Assembly: GCA_003345595.1 (NCBI GenBank)
Contig: PRDI01000066.1
Location: forward strand, 1-39,655
Direction of reading: 5' to 3'
Source of the DNA: Candidatus Thorarchaeota archaeon
Lineage (GTDB): Archaea; Asgardarchaeota; Thorarchaeia; Thorarchaeales; Thorarchaeaceae
Length of the DNA stretch: 39,655 bases
The position numbers were made by a program, and so were the translations under genes. The notes below the pieces were generated by a model. The model saw only the letters and a list, made by a program, of their open reading frames with translations. It searched no databases and had not been told where the DNA came from. Shown piece by piece: positions 8,259-16,399 of the stretch. Each line of letters begins with the position of its first letter. The first letter of the stretch is position 1.

Positions 8259-8496
8259 CAGATTGCAGTCCTCCCAGCCAAGGGTGAGAGGCTATGATTA
8301 AAGGCTTCCGGACAAGATGAGTAGTTTTCGAACCGATGTACAAAGCAATGCCCTCACCAGAACTGAACTGGTACCTTTGCATAGTAGTGCTAAAAAGGAC
8401 AGAGCATCAAGAACCGAAAGTGAAAGAGAAGCCTGCTCCGGACAGCGGTCACACTTGCCGGTCACATTCAGCAACGAGGCGATTCATCTGGCAGAG

Positions 8497-9333
8497 ATGC
8501 ACTTTGGTCCAGCCGGTTACCCAGCCGACACACGTGGCAGCCCACGCAGGGCGTTCCAGATGATACGCGAGGCAGGACTAGATGCAATGGAATATGCTGC
8601 TGTGTACGGGCTCAGAATTAGTGAAGAGAGAGCGGCCGCGCTAGGAGCTCTGGCCGATGAATATGGTATCACAATGAGCATGCATGCCGCGTACTACATC
8701 AGTCTTGCATCTAAGAGTGACGAGATCAGGAACAGATCGAAAGAAAGGCTTGTTGCGGGACTGATATTCGCACCCTTGATGCGAGTGAAGCGCGTTGTCT
8801 TCCACGCCGGCGGATACTGTGGACTAACTCCGGAGGACGCATACAAGGTCGTGAGAAACGCACTGAAAGAAATAGGGACTACTGTACTGCGCCGAGGAAA
8901 AGGCGCACTTCTCGCCCCTGAAACCGCAGGAAAGCTAGGAGCGTTTGGCTCTGTTGAGGAACTCGTGAGGCTATGCGCAGAGGTGGATGGTCTGATACCA
9001 ACGATAGACTGGGCGCATCTGCACGCTCGCACCCAGGGACAGATGGACAACAAGGACAACTACCTCAGAGTCTTGGACACATTCGAACGGGAGCTTGGAA
9101 ACAGGTTTGTGCATAACATGCACTTCCATGTCAGCGGCATTGAGTATTCGCAGGCGGGCGAGAAGGCTCACAGACCTCTTGGACAGAAATGGGGGCCCGA
9201 CATTCTACCTCTGCTCCAGATTGTGAGAGAGGTTGGTTACAGACCCACATTCATATCAGAAACACCCAATCCAATCCATGGCGCGCTGTACACCAAGTTA
9301 CTGCTTGACGAGTTGGAGAAGTCGACAGAATGA
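8497..9333 (+). CDS. endonuclease IV-like TIM-barrel protein
   Basis: The sequence from MHFGPAGYPADT onward is a xylose-isomerase/AP-endonuclease-2 TIM barrel: beta-1 FGPAGYP, then LDAMEYAAVYG, SMHAAYYISL, RVVFHAGGY, LLAPETAGK, TIDWAHLHA, HFHVSGIEY and FISETPNP. These give the His, Glu and Asp ligands of a zinc cluster as in endonuclease IV, which cleaves DNA at abasic sites. The frame is open back to 8317, but those 60 residues are low-complexity, charged and unlike the family. A TATA-like box at about 8296-8304 also argues for an internal start; a TTG at 8455 is an alternative. The stop overlaps the next ATG (ATGA), so the two are translationally coupled. Repair activity is probable, not certain. 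Confidence 0.82.
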   Translation: MHFGPAGYPADTRGSPRRAFQMIREAGLDAMEYAAVYGLRISEERAAALGALADEYGITMSMHAAYYISLASKSDEIRNRSKERLVAGLIFAPLMRVKRVVFHAGGYCGLTPEDAYKVVRNALKEIGTTVLRRGKGALLAPETAGKLGAFGSVEELVRLCAEVDGLIPTIDWAHLHARTQGQMDNKDNYLRVLDTFERELGNRFVHNMHFHVSGIEYSQAGEKAHRPLGQKWGPDILPLLQIVREVGYRPTFISETPNPIHGALYTKLLLDELEKSTE

Positions 9334-10667
9334 CAGACTACGTGTTCATCCTCGGGTCCAACTGGCTGCTCAGCATAGCTGAGCTCATCGTCTACTTCAG
9401 AAACAGGGACATTCACGTGGGTGTCAAAGACTTCTCCAAGAGGGCAGTTGTACTGAGCATTGCTGACGACTTCAACGATGAACAACTGACAAACATTCAG
9501 TCGGCCCTTGGGGGTTGCTACAAGGTGGCCAAGGTGGTCGCGAGCTATGACTGCAAAACGGCAAAGAGAGCTTTTCCAGTGACAGGTAGAATAAACCAGA
9601 GAGATAGAGCCGCTCTGCTCAGCTGCCCATGGGTGAAGGAGGTATGGGCGCATCCTAAGGATAAGAGGATCAAGTTCGGTGTCAGCGCGTATCCCATGTG
9701 GAATGACCAATCAGTGGACTTGAAGCGCTACACAGTCGCGATGGACGAAGCGGTCAAAGCAATCTTGGTCGAGATGGGCGCAAAGAATGTGGCGTACTAC
9801 GTATACGAAGGGCCAGATCGTAGGAAGTCAGACAGGCAGAACACCGCCCTGTGGCCGCAGACTCTGATTAGGCACGGCCTATTGACCAGTCCAAATGCTG
9901 AGGTCTTGACAGTCTTCACAACAAAAACCCTGTACATAGGCAAGACAGTCGCGGTATACGACTCAATCCTCCAACAGCACAGGGACGAAGCGAGACCCTA
10001 CACGTCGCCGGAAATAAGCACAAGTCCCAAACTCTGCAGGACTCTTCTGAATGTCGCTGGCGCAAAACCAGGTGACACAGTACTTGACCCATTCTGTGGA
10101 ACCGGAACTCTCCTGATGGAAGCGGCGGTCTTGGGCATGAGTTCCATCGGGATAGATATCGGCGATAACGCTGTCAAAGGTACCATAGCCAATCTCAGAT
10201 GGCTTGAGAGAGAACTCGACCAGAAGCTGAAGTTCACGGTGGTTAGGGGCGATGCCCGCGAAGCTGACAGCATTGTCAAGGAGGAAGTTGATGCTGTTGC
10301 ATTTGAGCCGGAGCTTGGACCAGTATACTCGACCGCGCCCGAAGACGACGAGGCGGAGAAGACCGTCAGGGACTTGACGAGCCTCTATCGCGATAGTCTG
10401 ATGGCCGCTTCACGGTGTTTGAAGCAGGGAGGGCGGGTGGCCATGACGCTTCCTGCTATCAACTCAGAACAGGGCCTGTTCAGAGTGGATTTGGCCGAGT
10501 TACTAAGAGGGACACCTTTCACCCTGATGCCGTTCCTGCCGAAGGACTGTGTAATTGATACGGTGACAAAAGGTGAAGAACCCAGACTCAAAACAGAACG
10601 CACAAGTCTGCCCGAGAGAAAGAGAGGGCAAATAGTACAGCGCGAGCTGGTAATGCTGTCAAGGTAG
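9330..10667 (+). CDS. THUMP-domain tRNA methyltransferase, Trm11/Trm-G10 type, with unusual motif IV
   Basis: The N-terminal half (about 1-190) fits a ferredoxin-like/THUMP RNA-binding module, and SPEISTSPKLCRTLLNVAG leads into a Rossmann methyltransferase. Motif I is VLDPFCGTGTLLMEA (Asp253 to Gly259), then IGIDIGDNAV binds S-adenosylmethionine. The family modifies guanosine-10 of tRNA to N2-methyl- or dimethylguanosine. The catalytic motif IV, normally DPPYG, reads FEPELGP (residues 325-331), so the usual Asp/Pro/Tyr is replaced. This may be a subfamily variant, a changed nucleobase specificity or a loss of catalysis. It overlaps the endonuclease-IV-like gene by four bases. The gene ends 40 bases before the convergent longin-like gene. 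Confidence 0.82.
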   Translation: MTDYVFILGSNWLLSIAELIVYFRNRDIHVGVKDFSKRAVVLSIADDFNDEQLTNIQSALGGCYKVAKVVASYDCKTAKRAFPVTGRINQRDRAALLSCPWVKEVWAHPKDKRIKFGVSAYPMWNDQSVDLKRYTVAMDEAVKAILVEMGAKNVAYYVYEGPDRRKSDRQNTALWPQTLIRHGLLTSPNAEVLTVFTTKTLYIGKTVAVYDSILQQHRDEARPYTSPEISTSPKLCRTLLNVAGAKPGDTVLDPFCGTGTLLMEAAVLGMSSIGIDIGDNAVKGTIANLRWLERELDQKLKFTVVRGDAREADSIVKEEVDAVAFEPELGPVYSTAPEDDEAEKTVRDLTSLYRDSLMAASRCLKQGGRVAMTLPAINSEQGLFRVDLAELLRGTPFTLMPFLPKDCVIDTVTKGEEPRLKTERTSLPERKRGQIVQRELVMLSR

Positions 10668-10706
10668 CCGAACCTGCACCACACATCTTGCACACATGTT
10701 GCTTCG

Positions 10707-11540
10707 CTAGAACATGTACCGGATGACATCGTCGAGAATCGCATAAATCTGAATACGATCCATGTCTTTCTTGACATAGGGCATGGCGTGTTCAAAGATC
10801 ATGTTTCGGTATGCCATAGCATCCACGACTTTCCGGGCCACATCGGTGACCACTTTGAGCATCTCCTCAAGTGCAACTCTCAGGGTCCTGTAAGGCACAC
10901 TATGGACATCGATTGAGATGACTTCGATGCCCGCCTCATCGACCGGGACAGATGCGAGAAAGGGATACGTTTCGATGAGGGACTGCAGCCGTTCATTTAT
11001 CCCGTCCACAAGCTTCTTTCGCGTCTTCTTGTCGATCTCCACCTGCATGATAGCCCTGAAGAGGTGATTGTAAACCTCTAGGGAGTCCATTGACTTGCTG
11101 GCCACAAGACTGTCATCGGTTTCTTCAAACTGGGAAACTAGCTCGTCGATGAAGTCGGCATAGTGGATGAAGCTCTCTGGGTTTCCGTGCCACTCCTTAA
11201 GCACTGAAGATATGTCGGACCCATCGGGAATCTCGTTACGCATGAACTCGTTCAATGCATATTCCAAGAGAAAACGCATGTGCCCCGTACGAGCGGCCTT
11301 GGAAACCGCCATGACAAAGAGAAGATTGTCGTTTGCCAGCCAGACGTATCTGTTCGTTTCGGTGTCAATCGTCTTCAGAGTCTCATTAGTAGCCTTGTCT
11401 ATGAATGTGTGAGTAGCAGAGAGAAAGGGAGCGATCAAATCCATGTCGATGTCTATTCCAGAGTACGCCCTCGCTACCAAGTTCCTACCTGTCTGTCGCT
11501 CAATCAACCACACTCCATGGATAGAACGTTTATCTGACAT
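10707..11540 (-). CDS. longin-like domain protein, Asgard-type, function unknown
   Basis: Residues 1-105 from MSDKRSIHG resemble a longin/profilin-like fold: strand IHGVWLIERQTGRNLVARAYSG, helix DLIAPFLSATHTFID, strands LKTIDTETNRYVWLAN and NLLFVMAVSK, then helix MRFLLEYALNEFM. The rest, about 170 residues, is mainly helical. In eukaryotes longin domains sit in SNAREs, adaptor subunits and GTPase regulators, and Asgard archaea encode many. The frame is open to 11588, but a TATA-like CGCTTATTTC at 11571-11580 places the transcript start near 11550, so the ATG at 11540 is chosen, with almost no leader. The fold call is by eye. No small GTPase or roadblock gene is adjacent. Confidence 0.72.
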   Translation of the reverse strand: MSDKRSIHGVWLIERQTGRNLVARAYSGIDIDMDLIAPFLSATHTFIDKATNETLKTIDTETNRYVWLANDNLLFVMAVSKAARTGHMRFLLEYALNEFMRNEIPDGSDISSVLKEWHGNPESFIHYADFIDELVSQFEETDDSLVASKSMDSLEVYNHLFRAIMQVEIDKKTRKKLVDGINERLQSLIETYPFLASVPVDEAGIEVISIDVHSVPYRTLRVALEEMLKVVTDVARKVVDAMAYRNMIFEHAMPYVKKDMDRIQIYAILDDVIRYMF

Positions 11541-11570
11541 GAGGGGCCGCAAGTAAAACCGGAACCTAAG

Positions 11571-11580
11571 GAAATAAGCG
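11571..11580 (-). promoter_or_regulatory. TATA-like box for the longin-like gene
   Basis: On the minus strand this reads CGCTTATTTC, about 35 bases before the ATG at 11540. It supports the shorter protein, because the longer frame would begin upstream of the likely transcript start. Confidence 0.5.
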
Positions 11581-11780
11581 TATGTCATACTGGAAGATGC
11601 ATGACATTCGGTTAGCTGTCACTGAAACACGCAAGACACGCGGAAAGCTAAGTGCGCTCACCGAAGGAGATCCCCACTCCCACTGGCAGCCTTTGTGCAG
11701 AGTTTCCTCTTTGGCGGAAGGGAGCCCGCATCTCACACCAGCCGATGGACCAGACTACTTATCGAGAACCTTGATTCTTA

Positions 11781-11805
11781 CAACATACCTGCGGCTAGGT
11801 TGTTG
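11781..11805 (-). terminator. hairpin at the tfb stop codon
   Basis: CAACATACCT at 11781-11790 pairs with AGGTTGTTG at 11797-11805, nine base pairs with one bulged base and a six-base loop. The stem includes the last tfb codons and its stop. No strong T-run follows on the minus strand, so a terminating role is uncertain. The rest of the gap 11541-11794 shows nothing else except the longin-gene promoter. Confidence 0.28.
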
Positions 11806-12706
11806 AGATGCCTAATCGCTCCACCATCTCTTTGTACCGGTTGCGGACAGTGACCTCTGTGACACGAGCAGTGCGAGCTATTTCGAGCTGAGTCTTCCGT
11901 GAACCCGTGAGAATGCTAGCGACGTAGATTGCGGCCGCAGCCATCCCCTTCGGGTCCTTACCGATTGTAAGCCTCTCTGCTCGTGCTAGCTCCAGTATGT
12001 CTATCGCCTTCTTCTTGGCCTCACCCGGCAGGCCGAGCTCTGTGCCAAACCGGTGGACGAACTCGACAGGATTACTGTGGGGCACCTTCAGGTTGAGGTA
12101 TCTGAGTATTAACCGCACACACAGGCTCAGTTCCTTCCGTGTTATGTGAATCTGTTCAGTAACCTCCTCCAAGGGACGGGGCACCTTATGTTCCCTGCAT
12201 GCAAGGTAGAGCGAAGCTGCGATCATGCCAAGTATAGTCCTTCCTCGCGTCAGACGTTTCCGGAGGGCCTTCCTGTAGATCACAGCAGCAGTCTCTCGTA
12301 TTGAATACGGGATACTCAGCTGAGAACTGATTCTGTGGAGCTCTGTCATTGCAACAGCAAGATTCCGTTTGTCTGATGAGTGCACCTTAGTGCGAATCTG
12401 CCACTTGCGAAGTCTGTGTATCTGTGCTCGTCGTGTAGATGAGAGCTTCCGTCCTGACGCATCAACATTCTGTCTGCCGATGATCGTCGTGAGACCTTGG
12501 TCGAACTTGCTCCAGTCAGTGGGGCCTCCTACACGCTGTCGGGCATTCTGCTCATCAGCAGTGAAGGCACGCCACTCTGGACCCATGTCGATAGATCGGT
12601 CAGACAAAACAAGCCCGCAGTTGGAACAGATCACTTCTCCCCGGGTGTGATCAATGTACATCTCTCGAGAACTACAAGCAGAACAAACATAAGTGGTTGC
12701 ATCCAT
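11795..12706 (-). CDS. tfb: transcription initiation factor TFB (TFIIB homologue)
   Basis: TFB bridges TBP-bound promoter DNA and RNA polymerase. The N-terminal zinc ribbon is CSACSSREMYIDH then CSNCG, followed by the B-reader region GPEWRAFTADEQNARQRVG and two cyclin-like repeats. The first begins near LHRISSQLSIPYSIRETAAV; the second ends with the helix-turn-helix IARTARVTEVTVRNRYKEM. The frame is open to an ATG at 12757, where GGGAG abuts the codon with no spacing. The ATG at 12706 (MDATTYVC) has GGAGAG at a normal distance and starts right before the zinc ribbon, so I prefer it. Asgard genomes often carry several TFBs; whether others exist cannot be seen here. Confidence 0.93.
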   Translation of the reverse strand: MDATTYVCSACSSREMYIDHTRGEVICSNCGLVLSDRSIDMGPEWRAFTADEQNARQRVGGPTDWSKFDQGLTTIIGRQNVDASGRKLSSTRRAQIHRLRKWQIRTKVHSSDKRNLAVAMTELHRISSQLSIPYSIRETAAVIYRKALRKRLTRGRTILGMIAASLYLACREHKVPRPLEEVTEQIHITRKELSLCVRLILRYLNLKVPHSNPVEFVHRFGTELGLPGEAKKKAIDILELARAERLTIGKDPKGMAAAAIYVASILTGSRKTQLEIARTARVTEVTVRNRYKEMVERLGISTT

Positions 12707-12757
12707 GCGCTCTCCAGGTCTTTTCGTCTTTGATTGTCCGCTGGCCAGTCCAATCAT

Positions 12758-13118
12758 CTCCCTGCAGTCACTACCGTTAGGTAGGTGCGCTGTCAGAGCT
12801 GTCGATGTTTCCTCTGCTGTGCCTACTCACGGCGTATGAGAGAGCACGTTTGTGGTGGCAATCCTGGGGCAAGTGCTCCATGGGGAGCGACTGTGTTGCG
12901 CAGACGTCGAACCATTATAAGCGTTTGCACGGTTTTTGTTGTGTTGCTCATTTCATGATTTGCTAGTCATTCTTCTCCTCGCAGTCATTATCAAGCTTGT
13001 ATCCACACATACACAATTGATACCCTTGAGCCAGCATACTCACATTCACTTGGACTGATGATTTGTCTGAGCATACACTTATGAATCGAGGCGGGCATGC
13101 TTTCTCGAAATAGAGGAG
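12758..13118. promoter_or_regulatory. 361-base divergent intergenic region between tfb and argS
   Basis: This is the longest gap in the window. On the minus strand GCTTATAATGG at about 12911-12921 is a good TATA box for tfb, giving a leader of over 150 bases. On the plus strand CACTTATGAA at about 13076-13085 is a TATA-like element for argS. A T-rich GGTTTTTGTTGTG lies at about 12931-12943. I find no tRNA, no credible open frame and no clear repeat array. Confidence 0.4.
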
Positions 13119-13127
13119 ATGGCCGTC

Positions 13128-15047
13128 ATGAGCAGGAAGGTCCCAGTCACAAATCCTTGGGACTCCGTCAAAGGGCTAGTCATCCAACTCCTTGCGGAAG
13201 CCACATCCCTTGAGAGCGGGACGATTCAGGAGTCAGTCGAGATACCGCCTGACCCAACGCTTGGAGACCTAGCTGCGACTATTGCATTTCAGTTGGCCAA
13301 GCAGCTCAAGAAGAATCCAGCCAATATCGCTGGAGACATTGCGGGCAGGATGGCAGAGCGGATCAAATCTGAACCGGTCCTCAGCCGTATTGAGTCAAAG
13401 GGACCATATCTGAATGTCTTTCTTGACCGGGGGCAGTTCGCCAAGTACACTATCCAAGCGGCCAATGGTCTGGGTCGACAGTACGGGAGAACTGACGCTT
13501 ACACTGGAAAGCGTGCTCTGATTGAGTTCCCGGCTGTGAACCCATCGAAACCTTGGCACATAGGTCATGCAAGGAATGCAGTAATCGGTGACACTCTCGG
13601 GAACATCCTTGATGCAGCAGGCTACGATGTGGTCAAGCTGGACTACATCAACGACCTGGGACTGCAGATTGCACAGCTTTGCTGGAGAATGATGCAGCAG
13701 CCAGTGCCACAAGAACAGCCAAACATGAAATACGACCAGTATCTCGGTCGGCTCTACGTTGAGGTTCAGAAATCATTCGAGAATGATGAACAGGCCGAGA
13801 AACAGATCCGTGAGGTGGCGAGGCAACTAGAAGACCTCAACTCGGACGCGGCCAATACGAGTGCCGTCATGGTGACAAAGTGTCTGCTTGCACAATGCCA
13901 GACTGCATACCGTCTAGGTATCTATCACCAGTATCAGGTCTGGGAGAGCATGATTGCGCATAGTGGTCTGCTCGATATGGCAAGAGAGATCATGTTGAAA
14001 TGTGACAACGTGGTCAAGCTCGAGGAGGGTGAAAAGGCAGGGTGCATAGTTGTCCGACTAGACACAATCGAGGAGTTCAAGGACATGCAAGAGCCCTACA
14101 AGGTTCTGTTCAGATCTGATGGGACAAGGACCTACACCGGGGCAGATGTTGCCTTGCAGATGTGGAAGTTCGGCATCATCCAGGACCCGCTCCGCTATCA
14201 GGTCTTCGATCACCAGCCGAATGGTAAGGATGTCCTCAGAACCTCACTGAAAGGACGAAAGTCACGCATCGGAAAGTTCGATGTTGTGTTCAATGTTATT
14301 GGCTCAGAACAGGCCCAACCACAGAGACTGATTTACACCATCCTCGACTTGCTGGGATACAAGAAAGAGAGTGAGAATTCCCACCACATTGCATACGCGT
14401 TTGTAGACGTCGAGGGCACCGATCTATCAGGTAGAAAGGGTACTTGGATAGGCTACTCCTGCGACGAGGTTCTTGACAAGGCAACAGAGCTCGCTAGGGA
14501 AGAGGTCGCAAAGAGAAATCCAGATGAGAGTGATGACTTCAAGGACAAGGTGGCGACACAAGTCGGAACTGGTGCAGTAAGGTACATGCTGCTCAAAGCC
14601 TCTCCTGACAGGAAGATCACTTTCAGGTGGAGCGAAGCACTGGACTTTGATGGAGATGCTGCCCCATACCTCCAATACTCCCACGCGAGAGCTCAGAGAA
14701 TCCTCGAGAAAGCAGGCGAGATTGTTTCTGCGCCTGCAGACTTGACGCTCCTGTCGACCGAAGTCGAGTTCGCTCTGGTGAAGGCGATTGCCATGTTCCC
14801 CCAAGAAGTGCTCGATGTAGTCAGGGGACTCAAGAAGAGCACGTGGGGGACCAGCTTCGACTGCAACAGACTCACATCATACTGCTACGGACTGGCGAAC
14901 CTCTTCAGTAGGTTCTATGACTCGTGCCCAGTGCTCAAAGCTGAGCCAGCAGTAGCTGCAGCCCGGTTGGAATTAGTGAAGGCCTTCAAGATGACAATGG
15001 CGAACTGTCTGGAAGTGCTTGGAATACCCGTAGTGGAGAGAATGTGA
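13128..15047 (+). CDS. argS: arginyl-tRNA synthetase
   Basis: ArgRS is a class I synthetase that charges tRNA-Arg. The N-terminal additional domain leads to the HIGH signature, WHIGHARN with HIGH about residues 147-150 in the longest frame, preceded by VNPSKP as is typical. The KMSK-equivalent loop is LSGRKGTW, a degenerate form common in ArgRS. The C-terminal helical anticodon-binding domain includes YLQYSHARAQRILEKAG. The protein is of family-typical length (about 640). The frame opens at an ATG at 13119, but GAGGAG abuts it; the same GAGGAG is nine bases before the ATG at 13128, so the latter is the better start. It converges on pmbA with a one-base gap. Confidence 0.95.
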   Translation: MSRKVPVTNPWDSVKGLVIQLLAEATSLESGTIQESVEIPPDPTLGDLAATIAFQLAKQLKKNPANIAGDIAGRMAERIKSEPVLSRIESKGPYLNVFLDRGQFAKYTIQAANGLGRQYGRTDAYTGKRALIEFPAVNPSKPWHIGHARNAVIGDTLGNILDAAGYDVVKLDYINDLGLQIAQLCWRMMQQPVPQEQPNMKYDQYLGRLYVEVQKSFENDEQAEKQIREVARQLEDLNSDAANTSAVMVTKCLLAQCQTAYRLGIYHQYQVWESMIAHSGLLDMAREIMLKCDNVVKLEEGEKAGCIVVRLDTIEEFKDMQEPYKVLFRSDGTRTYTGADVALQMWKFGIIQDPLRYQVFDHQPNGKDVLRTSLKGRKSRIGKFDVVFNVIGSEQAQPQRLIYTILDLLGYKKESENSHHIAYAFVDVEGTDLSGRKGTWIGYSCDEVLDKATELAREEVAKRNPDESDDFKDKVATQVGTGAVRYMLLKASPDRKITFRWSEALDFDGDAAPYLQYSHARAQRILEKAGEIVSAPADLTLLSTEVEFALVKAIAMFPQEVLDVVRGLKKSTWGTSFDCNRLTSYCYGLANLFSRFYDSCPVLKAEPAVAAARLELVKAFKMTMANCLEVLGIPVVERM

Positions 15048-15048
15048 T

Positions 15049-16398
15049 TCATCCAGACGTCACTTGGGCCGACTCGACCACAATCGAGGGGGTCACCATG
15101 GTTCCAGTCGCCCTTGTATCAGCACCCACTCTGTGGATCCTTTGCAGCAGGTCGCGCATGTTGATACCGACGAGCGTGCTCTTGACAGGATGCTTCACTT
15201 CTCCGTCCTTTATGTAGAACCCTTCCATCACCATGGCACTCAAGTCGCCAGTCGTCATGTTAGGCCTGTCCCCGGTGTTGCGGCATAGGATGCCAACTTT
15301 GAGTTCCGAAACGAGGTCATCAAGTGTTCCTTTCCCGGGAGTGATCATGAAATTGGAGCTCGCAATGGATGGCGTGCCTGCGTACGAAGGACGACTTGCA
15401 TTGCCTGTGTTCTTGATACGGTCCTTGTTCGCTGTATAGGAGTTGTGTAGGAGACTCTTCAATACTCCACCATTCAGTATCTCTGTGCGCTGTGATGGAA
15501 CTCCCTCTGCATCGAACACGCGTGACCCAACGCCCCCCTTAAGGATGCCATCATCAACTATGTGTAACTCCTCAGAAGCAATTCTAGATCCAATGGCGTC
15601 TGAAACGTATGACCGCCCGAACTGTACCTCCTCAGCATTGATGGCCCCAGCAAAGCCACCACCAATCACAGTAGTGACAGCAAGAGGAGTCAGTATTACA
15701 GGCATCACTCCACCCTCGACGGTCTTGCCACCCAAGCAGTGTATGGCGTTCTCCGACGATGACCTGCCTACCCATTCGGGGTCTATATCTTTGAGGTGTC
15801 GCGAGATCTGGAATTCGTAGCTTGCAGTCTGCTCGCCTTCCTCCTTGATTGTGGGGTAAGTGTACACCGTCGCAGAAGTGGTCTGGTCAGAGAGTGAGAT
15901 GCCCTGCGAACTGACGATGGCCTTTGCGCCTGACGAAACGCTCAGTTGAGCCTCGATGGCGAACTTCTTGCCAGCAAGCACGGCCTTGGCTGAGTCCACA
16001 GCTCTGATCACTAGCTCCGCGGCATCCTCTGATTGCAGGCTGACAATGGTGCGGTCATAGAGACCACTCACTACGGGGTAGCGCTCTTCTGAGGACGGGA
16101 GACTCATGAAGCTCGGGTCAGCGACAGACGCTTTCGCGAGCCCTACAGAGTTCTTGGCCGCTTCTTCAATATCCTTCTCAAGCAGGGTTGTTACGTACGC
16201 GAAGCCCACACGCTTGCCGATCACTGATCTGATTCCACAGCCTGCATCGCGCCTCTCCGAAGCGCTCTTTATGGCACTATTCTCAACATCGACAGAGAAC
16301 GATCTTGCTGAGGCCAGATACACCTCAGCCTGTTCTGCTCCAAGGCGCTCCGCTGTTTTGACAGCCTTCTCGCCAATCGCTAACAACTGTTGAGTCAC
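15049..16398 (-). CDS. pmbA: TldE/PmbA, non-zinc partner of the TldD/TldE protease
   Basis: TldE forms a heterodimer with TldD that cleaves unfolded peptides inside the cell; in bacteria the pair matures microcin B17 and some other ribosomal peptides. This 449-residue protein has the TldE pattern (ILTPLAVTTVIGGGFAGAIN, DDGILKGGVGSRVFDAEG, PSYAGTPSIASSNFM) and, as expected, lacks HExxxH. It starts with GTG, two bases after the tldD stop, and GGAGGT lies inside the end of tldD at good spacing, so the two are co-translated. The stop is one base from that of argS. The substrate of the archaeal enzyme is unknown. Confidence 0.9.
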   Translation of the reverse strand: MTQQLLAIGEKAVKTAERLGAEQAEVYLASARSFSVDVENSAIKSASERRDAGCGIRSVIGKRVGFAYVTTLLEKDIEEAAKNSVGLAKASVADPSFMSLPSSEERYPVVSGLYDRTIVSLQSEDAAELVIRAVDSAKAVLAGKKFAIEAQLSVSSGAKAIVSSQGISLSDQTTSATVYTYPTIKEEGEQTASYEFQISRHLKDIDPEWVGRSSSENAIHCLGGKTVEGGVMPVILTPLAVTTVIGGGFAGAINAEEVQFGRSYVSDAIGSRIASEELHIVDDGILKGGVGSRVFDAEGVPSQRTEILNGGVLKSLLHNSYTANKDRIKNTGNASRPSYAGTPSIASSNFMITPGKGTLDDLVSELKVGILCRNTGDRPNMTTGDLSAMVMEGFYIKDGEVKHPVKSTLVGINMRDLLQRIHRVGADTRATGTMVTPSIVVESAQVTSG

Positions 16399-16399
16399 T

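Noticed and set aside
8317..8496. 60-residue N-terminal extension of the endonuclease-IV-like protein
   Set aside because: It is charged, low-complexity and unlike the family, and a TATA-like box places the transcript start at about its first codon.
10693..10717. Inverted repeat ACATGTT/AACATGT between two convergent genes
   Set aside because: It has only seven AT-rich pairs, one arm lies inside coding sequence, and no T-run follows on either strand.
11582..11806. 74-codon plus-strand frame in the gap between tfb and the longin-like gene
   Set aside because: It begins over the promoter of the minus-strand longin gene, has no ribosome site, runs into the end of tfb and resembles no family.
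13054..13075. Possible C/D-box guide RNA (TGATGA followed by CTGA) upstream of argS
   Set aside because: The two boxes are only five bases apart, there is no C'/D' pair, and no flanking stem.
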